A stretch of 64,000 nt of DNA from Bolinopsis microptera. Its lineage: Eukaryota > Ctenophora > Tentaculata > Lobata > Bolinopsidae. The notes beneath the pieces are model-generated. The model did no database searches. It was not told the DNA's origin and was given only the letters and a program-made list of their open reading frames with translations. The position numbers and the translations under genes were made by a program. This document shows, one piece after another, positions 46,389 through 57,118 of this stretch. The stretch lies in NCBI RefSeq assembly GCF_026151205.1, contig NC_087073.1:17131837-17195836 (forward strand). The letters run 5' to 3'. The first letter of the stretch is position 1; every line of letters starts with the position of its first letter.

Positions 46389-48155
46389 ATATTGTGATTG
46401 TAATCTTTGATTTTATGTATAAAGTGTTTTGTCGCACTTTAGTTCGTGTCGAACTACAGTCCAGGTAGCGCACTGTAGTGCGACAGTGTCGGCCATGAAA
46501 ATTCTTTGTCGCACTAGAGTACGTGTCGCACTTCGATCCAGGTAGCGTACTCTACTGCGACAGTGTCGATCTTGGAGGTTTCGCACTAGGGTACATGTCG
46601 CACTAGAGTACGTGTCGCACTACAGTACGTGAACCGATGTATTCGGATGCTTTCATTTAAAGTTATATCATGGCCTTAGTATGTTGCAAGGTGAAGGCTG
46701 CCAAGATAAAAAGTTCTTTAAATAATACTACACCATTCAGCGGTGAGAACTTTGATTGTTGAACTTGATGCTACACACTTATCTCTTACCAAATAAAGTC
46801 GTGAATCGTAGCGGGTTTTCTTGTCCGTATAACTGTTCATCGCGGGTATGATCAGTTGTCTAAAACTATAGGACAAGTGCGTTTATATCCGCAAAATAAC
46901 AAACGAAGAAATAACAATGATATCCTCTATTAAGTAGCTGGCATTTGAATACTTAAGTGTAGTTGTTCTGTGATTCACTGATAATTGTGTTTTACCCAGA
47001 AATTGGAACCCGGAAATTGGTACCCGGAAATAAGTGGTTTATAATAGTTTGGCAGGATCAGTACAAGGAAACTACTCAACGCTAAAGATCTACCTTAAAC
47101 TTATAACATAAACATTTAGATAATGAGTCGTCAGTGAACACAAATGATGTCTCACTCAAAAGTTAATGATAGGTATTGATTGGTATTTTACAACCGAGAA
47201 TGATCCCACAACTAGATACAAATTGTATGTTACATTTCGGGCATGGCAACAGCTTCATGTTTCATTACCAGGCTACAATATGACTCTAGTAACATTTTAT
47301 ATCATGCTTGAATCTCATTGTGAAGGCGTGCTTAATTGCAGCTAAGAAACCAAAACACTGATCTCAACTCAGGTAATTGCTACATTTAGACCACAGTTGA
47401 ACTCAAATTGTGCCGACCATCTAAATTACCTAAGTTTCAACAGTTTCAATCCCCCTTCTCGGCGGTGCGAGTCCAGGATATAGGAACACTTACGTGGAGA
47501 GTCTGCTTTAATGGTTGGTATCTAACTATCTGATGTACTCAGTAGTCAGTACTACTACTATTCAGGATATAGATTATAGGTCTCAGATTGTTTACTAGTG
47601 CAGATTTAAAGGAACAAGGGTCATGCGTCAAGGATATAAAGATAAAAGGTCCGCGTCAAAGAGGCAGCCTCACTGCTCAATCAGTGCTCATGCATGTCAT
47701 GACTATTCAAATTGTCATACAACAACAACAACAGCACAACATACAAGCTGTCGTTAACGTTACATAAAAGTCCTGAAGCAAGCAATTTGTATTACAACTG
47801 TTACAAATAAAAAAATTGTTCATTGTAGCTTGTATCATTGTGCATTTGATCCCCTAAGAAATTCTGAAGAAATGGCTAATGGCCTAAATATTTCCGTCCA
47901 CAGTTTTAGTCCATGGCTTGATGATCAAAACGTTAATTGTTACATCCGTAAATAAAAGCGCTAGCTTTTTACTCTAGACGTCAGTAATATAGCACAAAAA
48001 AGATATCATTATCTGTTCAATTAAGACTATTATAACCTTTTCGAACCAGAAAATTATTACCTTAGAAGCCCTTTTATGGACATTAGACGGTTCTTGATTT
48101 TGAAATTATATCTCTATTGCTAATAATGAGGGCTGCTTAAAATGTTAAACTGATT

Positions 48156-49640
48156 TCTCTCTCTCTGTTCTGGTCAACGGTTTTTGGCCTCCTACTTTAA
48201 GAGGGAGGTCTTATCGCCGTGTCCACAGAATGCATAAAACAATAAATATCAATGCAACAGACCCCTGGAGTCTTGAAGCTGTCGCTACCTGGCTCAGAGC
48301 AAACCCACTTCCGTTGTAGTACTTCTAGTTCTACGGGCAGACAAGGGACTTCTGAGCAAGGTCAAAGCCTGGGAGATATGTCTCTATGCGGAGATGGGCC
48401 TAGGTTGAGTTCCTAGTGTGGGATTTAGCGAAAGTTCCTGGTGAAGAATCCAAGGAGGTTACCCAAAAGAGTTTTCCCTATCCAGTCTTGTCGACTGTTC
48501 CACAAATTTGAAGATATGGTTGAGTTTACTGTTCTTAAGATCCTCCGTAGGGGTTTACCAATTATCCTCATTCTGAGCGTCATGATCTGGATGCACTTGC
48601 AGAGGAGGTGCTGGGATGTTTCTGCTTCTCCTGAAAAGTGTTCACAATCTTGCGTCTCGAAGTTGACGTTGTTCGCCACGTTCTGAAAGTAAACTAGTGG
48701 GCTGTGACCTATCCTGACAGCGGCCATGTTAGCCATCTGATGTGAGTTCCAGAAAAATTAAAGTTCCTGTATTTATATTTGTGGAGGAACATCTCAAGCG
48801 TGATTTTCTTTTGTCACTGAGTGTGGCCTAATTGGTAGGAAGGGTTCTGGTTCTATGGGGATGTTGTTGGATTGATCGTCCTTTGCGAATTCGTCCGCTA
48901 GTTCTTTACCGTATACTCCTTCATGTCCTGGAACATCTAAATTCTACTCATTGTGAATACCTAGTGAGTTGAGTTGGTCTGAGATGTTCAGAACGAACCT
49001 GGAGTTAAAACTGGTGCTGTTAAGCGCTTTAAATGCAGCCTGGGAATCTGAGAGGAATTAATGATTGATGGGGATCCTAAGTTATCATTAGTCCAGATAC
49101 TTGCCATGTGTAACGCAAATAGCGAGTATGATTTCCTCAATGAACCTGAAGGAGGATTTTCTGACCTGTATTGTTACCATGTAACGTCGAGCTAACAAAT
49201 TGAATCCAAAGTTTGAGTAAGGCATTCGTTAAAAGTTGTATGTCCTATTTGCATCCCCGAAGCATTGCATTGTTGTTTATTCCTGGTCCGGTTAGCTTTG
49301 CGTCTCAGAACTAAAGAGGTCCGCTATGCTTTAGTGAGCTATGCTGTCCACCAGGGTACTGTAGATCTAAGGGTTCCCCGTGTAATGGGACAGGCTGTGA
49401 TAAAGCATCTCTGCAGGATGTCCGAGATGAACTGTTTTCGAGCGTTGAGATCTTCCACTGTAGAAACTGATTAGAACCAGTAAGGGTGTCAGTCAAACTC
49501 TGCTGCTATTAGATGATTATAGAGCGTCCAGTCACACTTCAATGAAGAGTGTGGCAAAGCTAACCCGGTCCCCAAATCCTAGGTTAAATGTGATGGCCTC
49601 AAGATGAGCCCCTTATAGCTGTCTAGCTGAGAAGACCTGA
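48156..49640 (-). pseudogene. LINE relic: endonuclease tail, RNase H and Cys tail
   Basis: Minus-strand order: an endonuclease-end segment near 49.3-49.6 kb with ACPITRGTLRSTVPWW followed by stop-interrupted Arg/Lys-rich linker sequence; an RNase H-like segment near 48.85-49.1 kb (SDSQAAFKALN, then VPGHEGVYGKELADEFAK, with a stop in between); and an ORF at 48425-48736 with the ETSQHLLCKC Cys/His tail typical of jockey/I/R1-type retrotransposons. The reverse transcriptase between endonuclease and RNase H is missing. The 3' end is a short AGAGAGAGAGA tail at 48156 abutting duplicate A. Stops and frameshifts are frequent, so it is an old dead copy. Confidence 0.75.
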
Positions 49641-50449
49641 AAAGTGGTTACTGGAGGAAGAAGTGCCAGGAATTCTCGCTATCAGTGTGTCCTCGTAGTC
49701 GGAGTGAGAGGGATGAAATCCCTAACTCTGTCTTATCACCAGCCTGTGTCTAGCGTGTGTCAGCCCTTATGCATTAGCTGTTTTAACTGAAAAGACCTGA
49801 AAAGTGGTTACTGGAGGGAGGAGTGCCAAGACTACTCATTATCAGTGTGTCCTTGTAGTCAGAATGAGCAAATTGGAATCCCTAGCTCTGTGGTGGGTGA
49901 CTTCGATGGGACCTGAAAGCTGAAAGAGAATTTCCTGGTGATTTAATAGCTCTTAGAGCTAGGTATCTGTGTCTAACGTGTCGTCATTTGTGCGTGTACT
50001 ATAATTGTAACCTGATATCTGAAAGAGAAATTTCCTGGTGCTTGGTAGCTGTTAGTGGTGACTTCCTATGGGAACTTTGAGTTGGCAAGTCCCAACCTTT
50101 GTACTCAACAAGAGAGCAGAGATTAAGATACATTTGTCATTTTGTAATTTAGATTAGCTTTCAACTCAGTTTCATTCTGTTTTATTTCATTATGTTTTAA
50201 TTTATAATGACAGATTTTCATTGAATAATTATGAGTCACATATGATAAAGTTTGATAATGTTAATAGAAACTGTACATGACCCTGGTTATTTGGAAAGTT
50301 CGCACGAGATGGACCACGTTTTTCCCAATTTAACTTTATAGAAAATTGGCACAGGAAGAACTTTTAAAATAGGCATATTATATATATATATGATATGTCA
50401 CATGTCTTTTATAATTATAGTTCAACTAATTGAGTTTCGATTAATAAAA
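49641..50449. other. Intergenic, weak internal repeats
   Basis: Two diverged copies of a segment with GAAAAGTGGTTACTGGAGGA and CAGTGTGTCCTNGTAGTC (about 49630-49700 and 49790-49870). May be the 5' untranslated part of the LINE relic. No ORF supported. Confidence 0.45.
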
Positions 50450-50768
50450 TTTTTAAAGCATTAAGTCGAGGGCAAATTGAGGCTAACGAGTCATGTTACA
50501 TTTTGTTTTTTAACGACAGCTTCCAAGCATGCAATAAAAGTTTAAACGTGTTTAATCGATTCATCAGATGAATCTTAAGAGAAGAAGAAAACTTGTTCGC
50601 TAATTGAGGGGAAAATGAATCTAACAAGTCATTTTTAATTTTTGAATTATATTTGAATGATAACGTCTATCAAAGTATCCTCTGACCTAAAATACATGAG
50701 ATGGATGCTCTAGGTCGAGAGCCGGCCCAACCGACCCCTTTTTCATTTTAATGGAGGGTAAAGTGAGG
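50450..50768. repeat. Duplicated segment with 54198-54529
   Basis: About 320 bp matching 54198-54529 (TTTAACGACAGCTTCCAAGC, CCAACCGACCCCTTTTTC). Within it the phrase GAGGGNAAANTGAGGCTAAC occurs three times at about 140-150 bp spacing. Confidence 0.88.
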
Positions 50769-51670
50769 CTAACAGATCATTTCTCATTTTTGAACAATAA
50801 CGTCCTTTAAACTATTCTTTGACCTGGTATACATTATATGGATTAGAGTGGTTCATTTTACCAAAAGTTTTTCAAATAATTAGAAATCATATCTTATTAG
50901 TTGCTCTATAGGGTCAGGAACGACTAAACAATTTTTTTACTCTAGTGTTCCGGATTAGGTCGCCATGGGCCATTATGGATACTTTAGGTCGATGGTACTA
51001 GACTACACCTACCCTTTATGTCTTTTGATGAAGGGTAAAATAAGGCTAACTATCAAGGTTTTGTTCATTACTTGTTCCACTGCTTCTTCGGAATAGTCCT
51101 TCAAATTGTTCGAAAGCCTCATGTCACCCTCTCAAAAGATGGTTAGCTTCATTTTCACCTCGAATATTTAAAGCTTAGATCTTGATCAAGTCTAATCACT
51201 ATCTAAATTCTACTTGAGAAAGTTGTTTTTTGAAAAATGATGAGGCTAATTCGTTAGCCTCAATTGTCCCTCGCAGTTTAATCACTTCTACTGAGTCTAA
51301 TGAGTGAGCTAGGAGGTCGCCGAACATCGCATTTTAAAGCCGTATTGATTTTCTATTCGCATACTAAAAATCAAATGCGTAACTAAAACAGAAATGAAAT
51401 TACAGAAACATTGAGGCTACAGTAAACAAATACTCGATCCGTGTCCATTTTCCGGGAGTAAATGTATCCATCAGAGTCGAGTAGCTGTTGACATGCCTTT
51501 GGCACGTACATCTCACATCCCTAGATACAAGAACGCCCCTTTATCAAGAGCTCCCGTCCCTTATGTGATATACGAGTCCAGTGGTCAAATCTTAAAGATC
51601 ATGTATGTTTCTAATGCACAGCTATAATGTACAGAGTTGACATGTGAACTCTACCCTGTGTCCATTCTAC
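50769..51670. other. Intergenic with diverged GAGGCTAAC phrases
   Basis: Contains further GGGTAAAATAAGGCTAAC-like phrases (about 51024) and inverted ones (TTAGCCTCAATTGTCCCTCG, about 51261). No ORF. Confidence 0.5.
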
Positions 51671-53705
51671 TGATGAATCACATCACTAAATATACGTCAC
51701 TAATTAGTGACGTGGGGCACCTAATAATGGGTCCTCCCATTCAGGTCCGCACTGAGCTTGATATTCAACCATTTGACGAAACTTTTCGCATGTACGCACA
51801 TAGATCATCAGCTTCTGTTCGATCTGAAACATTTGATTTCTCAGGTAAATAAGTGAGCATTGTTCATTACTGCTTCAAACCTCGAAATTTCATACTATTT
51901 ATTCAGTTAATTAAGCTGATTTAAACATTATTTCTTTCAGTATATTGCGTAGCAATTAAGTGGCTAAGATAAGGTAACTCAGAGCAAAAACTGCTCATTT
52001 GTGCTTGAGGCACTTTAAAATTTGCTTGTTTGTGCGCTCTAAACTTGAATTATATCACGATGATGTATTCGGATGCTTTAATTTCACTTTATATCATGGC
52101 CTTAGTATGTTGCAAGGTGAAGGCTGCCAAGATAAAAAGTTCGTTAAATAATACTACACCATTCAGCAGTGAGAACTTTGATTGTTGAACTTGATGCGAC
52201 ACACTTATCTCTTACCAAGTAAAGTCGTGAATCGTAGCGGGTTTTCTTGTCCGTAAAATTGTTCATCGCGGGTATGTTCAGCTGTCTAAAACTATAGGAG
52301 TGCTTTTATATTCGCAAAATAACAAACGAATAAATATACAAACGTATCCTCTATTAAGTAGCTGGCATCTGAATACTAAGTGTAGTTGTTCTGTGATTCA
52401 CTGATGAAATTGTGTTTTAGTCACGTGGTTTGTGATTCACTGCTCAGTTAAATGATGAAGCAGTGTCTTAGTCACGTCAATCAGCTGCCAATTTCCATAA
52501 AAATCAGAATGAACTCTGAAGTAAAGTAGGCAAACGTTACTAAACGGTGATTGGTATCCGGTAATTCGTACCCGGAAATTGGTACCCGGAAATTATAATA
52601 GTTTGGCAGGATCAGTACAAGGAAACTTCTCAACGCTAAGCTTGGCTTAAAGATCTACCTTAAACTTATAACATAAACACTTAGATAATGAGTCGTCAGT
52701 GAACACAAATGATGTCTCACTCAAACGTTAATGATATTGATTGGTATTTTACAACCGAGAATGATCCCACAACTAGATACAAATTGTATGTTACATTTCG
52801 GGCATGGCAACAGCTTCATGTTTCATTACCAGGCTACAATATGACTCTAGTAACATTTTATATCATGCTTGAATCTCATTGTGAAGGCGTGCTTAATTGC
52901 AGCTAAGAAGTACCAGAACACTGATCTCAACTCAGGTAATTGCTACATTTAGACCACAGTTAAACTCAAACTGTGCCGACCATCTAAATTACCTGAGTTT
53001 CAACAGTTTCAATCCCCCTTCTCGGCGCTGCGAGTTCAGGATATAGGTACACTTACTCGGAGAGTCTGCTTTAATGGTTGGTATATATAAACTATCTGAT
53101 GTACTCAGAACTATTCAGGATATAGATTATAAGTCTCAGATTGTTTACTAACTTGCAGATTTAAAGGAACAAGGGTCATGCGTCAAGGATATAAAGATAA
53201 AAGGTCCGCGTCAAAGAGGCAGCCTCACTGCTCAGTGCTCATGCATGTCATGACTATTCAAATTGTCATACAACAACAACAACAGCACAACATACAAGCT
53301 GTCGTTAACGTCACATAAAAGCCCTGAAGCAAGCAATTTGTATTGAAACCGTTACAAATGACAAAATTGTTCATTGTAGCTTATATCATTGTGCATCTGA
53401 TCCCCTAAGAAATTCTAGAGAAATGGTTAATGGCCTAAATATTTCCGTCCACAGTTTTAGTCCGTAGCTTGATGATCAAAATGTTAATTGTTACATCCGT
53501 AAATAAAAGCGTAAGCTTTTTACTCTAGACGTCAGTAATATAGCACAAATAAGATATCATTATCTGTTCAATTAAAAAATTCATAACCTTTTCGAACCAG
53601 AAAATTATTACCTTAGAAGCCCTTTTATGGACACAAGACAGTTCTTGATTTTTCAATTTTATCTCTATTGCTTATAATGAGGGCTGCTTAAAATGTTAGA
53701 CTGAT
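51671..53705. repeat. Segmental duplication B (uninterrupted copy)
   Basis: Carries both halves of duplicate A without the 3.2-kb insertion or the 962-bp Mutator-like element, so it is the reference for both empty sites. It has about 100 bp extra near 52430-52560 (TTAGTCACGT phrases). A 65-aa ORF at 52709-52906 (MMSHSNVNDIDWYF start) is frameshifted by two extra bases in copy A, so coding is doubtful. Confidence 0.9.
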
Positions 53706-54197
53706 TAACAAAAGAAAGAAACACTCGCAACAAAACACCAACAGTGAAGAACACAGGGCACACGAGGACTCTATAGTCTATGTAATAAGCGCCCTGAGTT
53801 GGCACAGAATTTTTTGTATCTAATTTTGATAAATTTGGTATCAAAAGTTGCCTCTAACTGTGAATAATGAAAATTCACCGTGTAGCACGATAACGTCGAG
53901 CTGTATTTGGGCCTCCTGTGCATTGCAAGAATGTAAAATGACAAAAGAAGAAAAATGAGTAATTTATTGCTTAAAATGCCTAAAACTCCTAAAATATTGA
54001 ATATTTTGAATTAATTTATACAGGATCGTAATGAGCTTAGTCAGACACAACTTTTGGTACCAAAATTATAATATTTGAAGAAGGTGAAATTTCAACCTTG
54101 TGTTCAGATTACAACATTTTGAAAACAATTTTCCTTTAAATCTTAAGATATTAGTACTAAAAGTTTTGTCTCGATGAGCTGATTACGATGCCATAAT
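53706..54197. other. Intergenic, nothing recognised
   Basis: No gene or named repeat found. Confidence 0.5.
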
Positions 54198-54529
54198 TAA
54201 TTTTTTAAGCATTTAGTCGAGGGCAAATTGAGGCTAACGAGACATTTTACATTTTGTTTTTTAACGACAGCTTCCAAGCATGCAATAAAAGTTTAAACGT
54301 GTTTAATCGATTCGTCAGATCGAACTCTTTCAGAATCCAAAGAGAAGAAAATTTGTTCGCTAATTGAGGGGGAAATGAGGCTAACAAGTCATTTTTAATT
54401 TTTTAATTATATTTGAATAATAACGTCTATCAAAGTATCCTCTGACCTAAAATAAATGAGATGGATGCTTTAGGTCGGAGACCAGCCCAACCGACCCCTT
54501 TTTCCTTTTAATGGAGGGTAAAGTGAGGT
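54198..54529. repeat. Duplicated segment with 50450-50768
   Basis: Partner of the 50450 segment; same order, with a small insertion (GAACTCTTTCAGAATCCAAA). Confidence 0.88.
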
Positions 54530-54894
54530 AAAGTTTTACTGAACATTATTTATAATCCGTACAAGAAGCCCTTTAAAGGATTTTATAATTAAACAATAAA
54601 TGACGAAGTTACAGACCAAACAAGGTCGAGAGAAGAAAAATTGAAATTTTTGAAAAGAATCAAAGTTGTATATTCTACCAATCACCCAGGTAATAAGATA
54701 TCGCTTCAAAAATTCTTGTGAGTGTAGCTGATGAGATCATATTCAACTTTTTGGAACAGGGTTTCACTCAATTTTGAGTTATGAAATCTGGCCTTAAACT
54801 CAAAAAGTATCAGGTTTTGGTATATGTCCCCTTAATACCACATTATCTGTTCATGACGTGAACTGTTCGATTATAAGCACTAAGCAGTAAATGG

Positions 54895-55037
54895 AGGGAA
54901 AATATTTGTCGAACTTTAATGCGCTACAGCTGGACTCTGGTTCGACGAGCACCGAAGTTCGACAGGGGTATTTTTTTGAAATAAGGTTGGCGAACTTTAT
55001 TTGTCGAACTTCCATGCGTGTCGAACCACAGTACGTC
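54895..55037. mobile_element. Diverged relic related to the Mutator-like family
   Basis: GTCGAACTT phrases occur in inverted orientation, and the right end is TGTCGAACCACAGTACGT, the counterpart of TGTCGCACTACAGTACGT in the 45674 element. About 140 bp, borders uncertain. Confidence 0.5.
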
Positions 55038-55040
55038 AAT

Positions 55041-56127
55041 CATAACCAAGATCGTTCGTTTGATTTGTCACTACACTTATAAACAGGTTTCCAGTCAACT
55101 TAAACTGCATGGGTTCCGAGATATTTTCATGTTCAATATTAAGGTTAAGGAGGTAGCTTTGCTCGTGAACTGATGAGCAGAAAACTAGCGACTTTGTGAG
55201 ACCGGTCTGTGTCACGGAATTTCACGTCTTGGATTCTTATAGGGTTATTGCAAAACATTCCGTAGATATCTCCGTAACACTAAGGCCTAAGGGTAGATAC
55301 ATGTTTAGTTCATTGACATTTTACCCGATATATTATAATTTTTGATGCCGTTCGGTTATTAATAAAGATTGGCTCTAGGGTAGCCTTCAAACTTATATCA
55401 GCTAGTGAACAAACTTGAGTAGTTAAGTAGTGAGCTAATGATCCTAGACCTAAGTGGTAAGCTGCTCTATATCAAAAAGAATAAAGAAAAAAAGAATTTA
55501 GCTAAGTAATTGTCTAAACTCTAAAGTTAGTACCAACTGATAAGTCTAGTATGAGTTGTTATTCGAAGAGGCACTCATTGTAGTACTTAAGTAGTAACAG
55601 TACTATTACAGTCACAAGAACTGCACTTAACTAATTTAGAGTCGCGTTAAAGGCCTACTAGTTAGAGTGGTAGTAATATTAAACTTTAAGGCCTAGCGAA
55701 GTTTTATAATTGATATAATTATGTGATTACGATTAAAAAATGGCAATTAACTGTCACTTTTTAGTTTTAAGTCCGACGCTTTGACTCCCAGAATGCTCCT
55801 TAAGTACGGTAATCGCTGAATGGTGCCTAGACCTCCCTGTAATTATAAATTAACTAGTGCAACCGTGCCTACGGCCGGGAATTCACTATCGCAGTTGAAA
55901 TGCAAAAGTATAAACCCGCCTATTATATTCTAAAAAACGCATTATATTTTCGTAGTTAAAACGGTGCGAAAGTATGAACTCGCTCAGTCCAAACAGACCG
56001 CAATTTAATTCTGAATGCCCCTCACGTATTTAATAATAATATGTAGTAATACTTGATAGGCAATCTTAAAGTTAAGGTCCCCTGCCAAATTACCTAATTA
56101 CATAGCAAATCTGTTATAAAAGTATAT
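55041..56127. other. Intergenic, nothing recognised
   Basis: AT-rich, no ORF above background, no repeat recognised. Confidence 0.5.
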
Positions 56128-56524
56128 ATATCTCCTAATATAACTTTGATCGAACAAGCCTAAATTCATGATGCACTATAAACTTGATTTGAGACAGAAA
56201 TTTTAGACAATTTATCTGCTTACGTGTAATTTCAAACTCTTATCAGTTACCATGTCTTTTATCTAATTTTTATCAGCAGATTTATAAATCTGCTGTTCAT
56301 TTGTAGCTATTACCTTGCTAGTTATGAGTAAATTTTTGCCTTCCATCAATTGAGTGCAGCTTTCAGTTTCAAAATTTTCAGTTTATTCACATTTTTCGTT
56401 TTCGATATTGCAAATTTTTAATAAATCATGTTCAGATTATGGTGATAATGGATGTAAAGGTACTTCAACCGAATTAACAATCCAACCGTGTGTATGACGT
56501 GTCCCAGTAGCCAATCATAATATA
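56128..56524 (+). repeat. Direct repeat upstream of the Penelope-like element, copy 1
   Basis: 397 bp repeated essentially without change at 56665-57061 (offset 537). A 140-bp unique spacer with GGCACATACTGGATGGCGG separates them. The arrangement resembles the pseudo-LTR partial tandems of Penelope-like elements. Confidence 0.9.
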
Positions 56525-56664
56525 TGTATTTCTACCGGTGGCACATACTGGATGGCGGTTAGATGAGTACACTACTCTCACAAGCATCTCGAGTCTTTCG
56601 GTGATCCTGCCTCCACACCACACTCAGTCTGGACTCCCTTCCGGCCGACCGAACTATTTTCCTA

Positions 56665-57061
56665 ATATCTCCTAATATAACTTTGATCGAACAAGCCTAA
56701 ATTCATGATGCACTATAAACTTGATTTGAGACAGAAATTTTAGACAATTTATCTGCTTACGTGTAATTTCAAACTCTTATCAGTTACCATGTCTTTTATC
56801 TAATTTTTATCAGCAGATTTATAAATCTGCTGTTCATTTGTAGCTATTACCTTGCTAGTTATGAGTAAATTTTTGCCTTCCATCAATTGAGTGCAGCTTT
56901 CAGTTTCAAAATTTTCAGTTTATTCACATTTTTCGTTTTCGATATTGCAAATTTTTAATAAATCATGTTCAGATTATGGTGATAATGGATGTAAAGGTAC
57001 TTCAACCGAATTAACAATCCAACCGTGTGTATGACGTGTCCCAGTAGCCAATCATAATATA
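56665..57061 (+). repeat. Direct repeat upstream of the Penelope-like element, copy 2
   Basis: Second copy, running directly into the element's reading frame at about 57062. Near identity with copy 1 indicates a young insertion or recent duplication. Confidence 0.9.
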
Positions 57062-57118
57062 ACAGTTGTTAACCTTACAGACAAGGAGCTCACCAAAGAG
57101 CAACTATATGTCTTCTTC

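Larger units (their letters stand above)
45674..46635. mobile_element. Non-autonomous Mutator-like element, 962 bp, with empty site
   Basis: Flanked by GATGTATTC at 45665-45673 and 46636-46644, a perfect 9-bp duplication. The paralogous duplicate has a single GATGTATTC (52062-52070) with nothing inserted, so borders are exact. Ends are GGTAATCGTACTGTAGTGCG and the inverted GGTTCACGTACTGTAGTGCG, followed by inverted arrays of the 17-bp GTACTCTAGTGCGACAC motif. The interior (about 45830-46420) is unrelated to the short copy at 2751 and contains a TATA box and a small ORF. 9-bp duplications and long complex termini fit Mutator-like elements. Confidence 0.85.
45553..48155. repeat. Segmental duplication A, right part
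   Basis: Homologous to about 51950-53705 (for example CTCATTTGTGCTTGAGGC, GGTTTTCTTGTCCGTA, AAAGGTCCGCGTCAAAG), interrupted by the 962-bp element at 45674-46635. It ends at AAATGTTAAACTGATT, where a LINE relic begins. Confidence 0.9.

Noticed and set aside
52709-52906. 65-aa ORF as a gene
   Set aside because: Frameshifted in the other duplicate and without recognisable family; kept only as a note.
55163-55200. Hammerhead-ribozyme-like CTGATGAG near the Penelope-like element
   Set aside because: No matching GAAAC core segment with a plausible helix II; other CTGATGA hits (6550, 54729) also fail.
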